Of a stretch of 64,000 nucleotides of DNA, positions 59,880 through 64,000 are shown in pieces. The notes under the pieces were generated by a model. The model worked only from the letters and a program-made list of their open reading frames with translations. It was not told the DNA's origin and searched no databases. Position numbers and translations under genes: made by a program. Positions within the stretch are counted from its first letter, which is position 1; every line of letters starts with the position of its first letter. Source of the DNA: Oribacterium sp. oral taxon 078 str. F0262 (GTDB taxonomy: Bacteria > Bacillota > Clostridia > Lachnospirales > Lachnospiraceae); the NCBI RefSeq assembly GCF_000160135.1, contig NZ_GG729934.1, positions 538,985-602,984 of the forward strand, read 5' to 3'.

Positions 59880-61043
59880 CTATTTCCTCTGAAAGACAGG
59901 TCCTCCGCTCTTCATGATCCCCTCTGCAAAATCTGCCTTCTCGTAAGTGATGAAATCCATCAGGAAGGTCGTTCGCATCACATCGCGGCAGCAACGATAA
60001 ATCTGCGGAAACACCTTTTCCCGCGCCTCTTCCGGAATATCGGCGATCACAAGATAGGATCTCGCCTCTCCGTCATCCTTCAGCAGGAGGTAGATGGCCC
60101 CCACCTCCGCATGGCTTTCTCCGTACCGGATAAGTCTCTCTCTCAGTGCCTCCGTCTCCTCATTGATCGCCGGATAGCTCAGAAGGATTTTATTCTCCGA
60201 AGCAGAATTTACCCTTCTCAGCACTGCCTCTCCGAAGTCTCTTTGATAGGCGCTGCTGCTTTCGACCGATCGGATGAGCTTCGGATCCATAAAGAACGGC
60301 ACCGGGCCGAAGGGATTGACCACAACTGCATCCTCTTTCCTCATGCTCAGTGCGTCCGGAAAGCTGAATATCATGGTCTGCCTCTTATGTTTCGAAAAGG
60401 CGGCCTTCCACAGGTCGAGTGCGGGCCAGTCCGTAAAGACGGGAAGCGCCCTGCATCCCCCTTCATAGCCCAGTGACGGCAGGGAAAAAACCGTTCCCTT
60501 ATCCAGGGTGACGCTCCCCGCGGCAGAGGACGGGAGCTCCCCATAGACCGGAATGATATAATGGGCGTGACAGACCTCCCTGAGAAGAATATTCCTGTAT
60601 TCCTGCTCCTGCGAGCAGCTCTTAAGCTCATACAAAAGTCCGAGAAGATAGGGATTTTCCACCGCCTCTCTCACCTTTGCCTCGATCTGAAAGGGTATAT
60701 CGCTGACGATGCTGTACTTCCAATCCGAAACGGTTCCCTCCGGAACGGAGACAGCAAGATAAGCCTTCTGATCTCTGACAAAGGAACGCTCCCTCTTCTT
60801 TTTATCATAAACATGCGTAAGATCTGCGTGTACAACTCTTCCATCCGGACAGAGCCAGGAGACCTTTTCCCCTGCCCGCGCCGTCCCATGCACATTTCCA
60901 AAGAAGAGCAGGGTCTCCTGCTCGCCTCTCTCCATCCCCTCCGGCATCATGGTGAAACGCCCCGACGAACTGCCGGTATCCCCCGGCGGATGATTCTCCG
61001 TATCCTCAGGCTTTTTCCGAAATTTTTCAAAGATCTTGAACAT
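59880..61043 (-). CDS. SseB-family protein with N-terminal extension
   Basis: 387 residues. The last 270 contain the SseB pattern (ENPYLLGLLYELKS, GCRALPVFTDWPALDLW, VVVNPFGPVPFFMDPKLI) followed by an SseB C-terminal-like part (LLKDDGEARSYLVIADIPEE). SseB was named for a serine-sensitivity phenotype in E. coli; the biochemical role is unknown. The first 110 residues are an additional domain I do not recognise. ATG 61043 has GGAGG. The preceding small gene ends 34 bases before it. Confidence 0.75.
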   Translation of the reverse strand: MFKIFEKFRKKPEDTENHPPGDTGSSSGRFTMMPEGMERGEQETLLFFGNVHGTARAGEKVSWLCPDGRVVHADLTHVYDKKKRERSFVRDQKAYLAVSVPEGTVSDWKYSIVSDIPFQIEAKVREAVENPYLLGLLYELKSCSQEQEYRNILLREVCHAHYIIPVYGELPSSAAGSVTLDKGTVFSLPSLGYEGGCRALPVFTDWPALDLWKAAFSKHKRQTMIFSFPDALSMRKEDAVVVNPFGPVPFFMDPKLIRSVESSSAYQRDFGEAVLRRVNSASENKILLSYPAINEETEALRERLIRYGESHAEVGAIYLLLKDDGEARSYLVIADIPEEAREKVFPQIYRCCRDVMRTTFLMDFITYEKADFAEGIMKSGGPVFQRK

Positions 61044-61077
61044 ATTCCCTCCAAATGCTGTCCTGCTGCACTATAAA

Positions 61078-61311
61078 CTATCTCGCCCACTGTGAGCCGG
61101 AGCTCTTCACAGCGACTTCTATCTGTCCCACAGGACTTCTCACAGTACTTTCTTCTCTAAAATCCCCGTTCCTCCGCGATGACGGCTTTTTCGTCATCAC
61201 GGCCACGGCGCAGGGGATCCTGCCATCTGCCATTATGATCTTCGCATCCTCATATCCCGCATCCAGGACTGTCCAAAAATCCCTCCGCTGTCCGCTTTGC
61301 CCCTCTTCCAT
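61078..61311 (-). CDS. Small hypothetical protein
   Basis: 77 residues, starting MEEGQSGQRRDFW behind GGGGAGGAT at good spacing. The middle (TVLDAGYEDAKIIMADGRI, PCAVAVMTKK) is protein-like; the rest is basic. No family recognised. It precedes the SseB-like gene and is likely cotranscribed. TGCTATGAT at 61341-61349 on the minus strand may be an extended -10 promoter for both. Confidence 0.55.
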   Translation of the reverse strand: MEEGQSGQRRDFWTVLDAGYEDAKIIMADGRIPCAVAVMTKKPSSRRNGDFREESTVRSPVGQIEVAVKSSGSQWAR

Positions 61312-61375
61312 AAGATCCTCCCCGCTTAGATGCACTGAACATCATAGCACAGCCCGCCCATGAAGGGAAAGAAAC

Positions 61376-61405
61376 AGGCTGTCCCGCGCTCAGACGGGAC
61401 AGCCT
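61376..61405 (-). terminator. Terminator behind the DUF1294/PEBP-like gene
   Basis: AGGCTGTCCCG and CGGGACAGCCT form a perfect 11-bp stem. On the minus strand GTTTCTTTCCC follows, a weak T-run. Confidence 0.6.
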
Positions 61406-61508
61406 GCGAATGCGTCTTTATTCACGAAATCTTCTTTTCGAAGCTGTAAGTATATCTGAATTGGTCCGGGACATAGTTGTCAATCTTTTTCCCGTCGGCT
61501 TCCCCTCC

Positions 61509-62330
61509 TCATTGATTCTCGTCTCCATGCCCGTACTTTCCCGTAATGCTGCCTCTCGCAAGAACTCCGCAGCGGTCAAGCTCTGCCTCAAGACGGCGAA
61601 AATTACATGGAGCATCCATGCCGACTTTTATGCCGGACGGGTCCCTCTCCAGCGCATAGACATAAATCTTATACTCATGCTCTCCCGTTCCCGGTGGCGG
61701 ATATGGTCCCACATAAGCATCCTCCCCGAGAGAAGCCTCCGAAAGCTCTGTAGTCCACGCGCCGCTCGTAAACATGTGGAGCCAGTTTCGGGCAGATCGA
61801 TCCACCATAATCACAGCATAATACTCCGCACCCGGGACCTCCTCCCACATCAGCTCGGGGTTCTTATTCTCTCCCTCGGGACGGTTCGGGCTGTGTGCCG
61901 CCGCACAGACCGTCTTCAGCCTTCCGTCGACGATGGATTCCGAGCGCAGATCCATCTTTGGAAATTTATCTTCTTCCACCTCGCTTCCCTGTCCTCCCAA
62001 AAATACGATCAGCAGAGCCCATAGAAGACACGCTGCCGGCACCAGAATCCGGAATTTCCATTTCCGGGTTTTATGGCGGAACAGAAGCATCCCAATGAGA
62101 GCTCCTGCCGCCCCGCCCAGGAAAGCCGAAAGGAGGAGAATCTGCTCCGGAATCCTCCATCTCTTATGGACTGCCTTATACTTGTCAATTCCATAGAGAA
62201 AAAAGCTGATTAAGTTCATAAGGAAAGCCAGAGGCAAAAGTGCCTGCGCTGAGCCGCCATATTGTACGGATCGGACTGTGATAAAGGCAAATGCAGGAAA
62301 AAGATTTGCCCCGCTGAATAATACCGACAT
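61509..62330 (-). CDS. DUF1294 membrane domain fused to YbhB/YbcL (PEBP-like) domain
   Basis: 273 residues. Residues 1-115 have about four hydrophobic segments with the DUF1294 core (LISFFLYGIDKYKAVHKRWR, then GAAGALIGMLLFRHKTRKWKF). From about 140 the sequence matches the YbhB/PEBP pattern (AHSPNRPEGENKNPELMWEE, GAEYYAVIMVD, YVGPYPPPGTGEHEYKIYVYAL). PEBP relatives bind small anionic ligands; the bacterial role is not defined. Fusing the two is unusual. The same frame stays open for 28 further codons (DGKKIDNYVPDQFRYTYSF) past the TGA at 61509, so a longer ancestral end is possible. ATG 62330 has GGGAGGGAAG. Confidence 0.75.
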   Translation of the reverse strand: MSVLFSGANLFPAFAFITVRSVQYGGSAQALLPLAFLMNLISFFLYGIDKYKAVHKRWRIPEQILLLSAFLGGAAGALIGMLLFRHKTRKWKFRILVPAACLLWALLIVFLGGQGSEVEEDKFPKMDLRSESIVDGRLKTVCAAAHSPNRPEGENKNPELMWEEVPGAEYYAVIMVDRSARNWLHMFTSGAWTTELSEASLGEDAYVGPYPPPGTGEHEYKIYVYALERDPSGIKVGMDAPCNFRRLEAELDRCGVLARGSITGKYGHGDENQ

Positions 62331-62460
62331 CAGTTCTTCCCTCCCTCTTCCCTATGGATCCGGACGATCCTTCTCTTAGATTCGGCTTCGCACTTACGTG
62401 ACTTATCGGCGATCCTCTTTGCCTGATTATTATAATCGATCAGCCGCGCCCGTTACGACT

Positions 62461-62490
62461 ATAGTATCACAAGCTCCTTCAGCATTTCAA
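62461..62490 (-). promoter_or_regulatory. Possible promoter of the DUF1294/PEBP-like gene
   Basis: TTGAAA, 18-base spacer, TACTAT on the minus strand, 130 bases before the start. Confidence 0.35.
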
Positions 62491-62584
62491 GGAAATTTGC
62501 CTCCGATCTTATGCACAGAGGTGCACAGAAGTCTGCTGTCAGGCGGACTCAGAGCGTGCACGAGCTACACTTCCGGCATGAAGC

Positions 62585-63106
62585 TCACTGCATCAGTCCC
62601 TGCTTTTTCAGTAAACGCATTTTCAGCGCACGGAGCTTCTGCCCATGCTTCCCTGTCATCAAGACACCAACGACAATCATCCCGAAGGAAATCCCCAGCG
62701 TAAGTCCCTGCACAAAGTCAAAGAACCCATTTGGCGTTCCCGGCTTCAGAAACAGCGTCACAAGATAGATAAGAAAAGAGATCAGCGCCGCAATATAGCA
62801 TCCGTGCAGACGCCTCATATACTTCAGCTTCTTCTCATTGCTGTAATCCAGCATCTTCCATACGGTTTCCTTCATTTCTTCTTCCATTTGCCCGCTTCTC
62901 CTTTCACCATCCAATAATTCCCGGATATCGATCTCATAGTAATCCGCTATTTCGATAAGGATATCCAAGTCCGGCATATTGCTGCCGGTTTCCCAGCGAG
63001 AAACTGTGCGGCGTGATACATTCAGCATCTCCGCAAGCTGCTCCTGGGTCACGGCCCTCTGCCTCCGAAGCTCTTTCAGAAGAGCCCCGATTTTTTGTTG
63101 ATCCAT
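62585..63106 (-). CDS. XRE-family regulator with C-terminal membrane segments
   Basis: 173 residues. Residues 1-65 are a Cro/CI helix-turn-helix (QRAVTQEQLAEMLNVSRRTV, SRWETGSNMPDLDILIEIAD). The second half has two hydrophobic segments (GCYIAALISFLIYLVTLFL and GLTLGISFGMIVVGVLM), so the protein probably sits in the membrane with its DNA-binding part inside. Targets are unknown; neighbouring membrane genes are candidates. ATG 63106 has GGAGGAT. Confidence 0.85.
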   Translation of the reverse strand: MDQQKIGALLKELRRQRAVTQEQLAEMLNVSRRTVSRWETGSNMPDLDILIEIADYYEIDIRELLDGERRSGQMEEEMKETVWKMLDYSNEKKLKYMRRLHGCYIAALISFLIYLVTLFLKPGTPNGFFDFVQGLTLGISFGMIVVGVLMTGKHGQKLRALKMRLLKKQGLMQ

Positions 63107-63295
63107 CTAAGATCCTCCTGCAAGTTCATGCCTTCCCAGACAGCTGAGACATCATCAGAGGCAGGTACCTCTTTGCCTCCGGATGCAAAATAGCATAGAC
63201 GGGCAGAGGAAAACAGGACACAAAGCGAGCAAATCCCCCGTTTCCCCGAATGAGACAGAACCTGTCCCCTTTTATCTTCCTATTCCTTCGCTCTT

Positions 63296-64000
63296 TTACA
63301 GAGGCTCCCTGATTTTGATCCCGATCTCCCTTGTACCGTGGAGTGCAGGCAGCTGCTTTTTGTATTCCGGGAGCTTCCCCATATACTGCACCGCGATTCG
63401 GTTCTCCGGATGAACCTCCACAAGATACAAAAAAGCGACAAAGAGCCACTCGAGCGGCTTCATGAGAAAATAGACGAAGTCGGCTGCCCATTTGCTGCGG
63501 ATCAGCCTGGCGATTGGGAAGCCGTATCGGTCATAAAAGGCCCTGAGCGCTCTGTGGAGGCGTGGCGTTCTCTCCTCCAGAAGCTGCTCAAAGGCATTCG
63601 CCACACAAAGCTGCCGGTTTACGATGACCACATGTCCGTGCCGGACGCCCTTTCGGATCGGTTTTACCACATTCCGGTGTCCGCCTGCCGCCACCGTACA
63701 AAGATAATGTTCATCGTAATAGATATTCTGCGGTGCCTCTTTCGCTGACAATGCCCAGTCACTGGTCTCGGTCCATGCCTTTACAATAGAATCCGGCGCC
63801 TGTCCGAACAGCACAAGGACCGCAATTAAAATTCCAAGAAGCGGCAGCATAAGGAGCAAAGCATAGATCGGCCAGAATCCGGAGTCAGACAAAAGATGGT
63901 CGATCCTTTGAAGAAACGCATTTTCCCGGATTCTTCGCTTCTCCATCGGCAGCTCCGGCCACGCATGGACCTTGCGGAGGATCGTCCTTGCAATGACGAG
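63296..64000 (-). CDS. DUF6688-like membrane protein, cut by the right edge
   Basis: At least 234 codons are open, from the window edge to TAA at 63296. The first internal ATG is at 63946, but the frame runs on upstream (LVIARTILRKVHAWPELP), so the true start is outside. One hydrophobic segment (IYALLLMLPLLGILIAVLVLF) is followed by WALSAKEAPQNIYYDEHYLC, AAGGHRNVVKP and LLEERTPRLHRALRAFYDRY, which I recall from DUF6688 proteins. A further hydrophobic patch is near the end. No function known. Confidence 0.65.
   Translation of the reverse strand, partial: LVIARTILRKVHAWPELPMEKRRIRENAFLQRIDHLLSDSGFWPIYALLLMLPLLGILIAVLVLFGQAPDSIVKAWTETSDWALSAKEAPQNIYYDEHYLCTVAAGGHRNVVKPIRKGVRHGHVVIVNRQLCVANAFEQLLEERTPRLHRALRAFYDRYGFPIARLIRSKWAADFVYFLMKPLEWLFVAFLYLVEVHPENRIAVQYMGKLPEYKKQLPALHGTREIGIKIREPL

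Noticed and set aside
63126-63295. Small gene between the XRE and DUF6688-like genes
   Set aside because: The frame ending at 63126 reads protein-like for about 45 residues but has no ATG and no ribosome binding site; kept out of the list.

Overview
The window reads as chromosome of a Gram-positive anaerobe of the class Clostridia. A high-GC member of the Lachnospiraceae fits best. The reasons are AGGAGG-type ribosome binding sites, sigma-A promoters with 17-bp spacers, a T-box, mini-RNase III, the CvfB and CdaR families, lipoprotein SBPs, a choline-binding-repeat surface protein and SipW-type export. Genus cannot be fixed from sequence alone. Most genes lie on the minus strand and are packed in overlapping operons.

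Layout, left to right. 0-4.3 kb: a surface protein, then citD-citE-citF (citrate lyase) without its maturation genes. 4.6-6.3 kb: mgtE on the plus strand behind a long leader. 6.3-13.5 kb: a membrane LuxR-type regulator paired with a solute-binding lipoprotein, then a zinc-ribbon membrane protein with a large lipoprotein. 13.8-21.1 kb: a seven-gene cassette made of a histidine kinase, a response regulator, three proteins with SipW-type signal peptides, a SipW-type signal peptidase with a membrane domain, and a DUF5305-like protein. 21.2-31.7 kb: housekeeping genes (aroE, a YoaK-like gene, rlmB, mrnC, cysS, htrA, ispF, a lipid kinase, a ctp protease, a CdaR-like regulator). 31.9-36.6 kb: an msmK-type ATPase, cvfB, an acyl-ACP thioesterase, a CDF transporter and mscL. 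36.7-42.0 kb: amino-sugar genes (rpiR-type regulator, nagA, ROK kinase, nanE, divergent nagB) containing eroded genes. 42.3-48.1 kb: tRNA-Glu(CTC), then a probable tryptophan-responsive unit (T-box, TrpXYZ-like ABC transporter, cytidylate-kinase-like protein, aroA) interrupted by an inverted-repeat element. 48.1-53.6 kb: a POT peptide transporter and the hexuronate genes kdgK, a LacI-type regulator and uxaC. 53.6-59.6 kb: a sucrose/fructan locus (GH32, LacI, two CUT1 permeases, frameshifted SBP). 59.9-64 kb: an SseB-like protein, small membrane proteins, an XRE regulator and a DUF6688-like gene cut by the right edge.

Working together: neither CUT1 sugar system encodes an ATPase, so the lone MsmK-type ATPase at 31.9 kb is the obvious energy source for the sucrose/fructan transporter. 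Amino-sugar and hexuronate routes feed fructose-6-phosphate and 2-keto-3-deoxygluconate phosphate into central metabolism. The T-box appears to tie tryptophan uptake to aroA.

Gene decay recurs. There is an in-frame amber codon in a SipW-cargo gene, a one-base frameshift in an SBP, a GDSL esterase lacking its middle, and a permease reduced to its C-terminus. All calls are from reading the sequence; no searches or folding programs were run.
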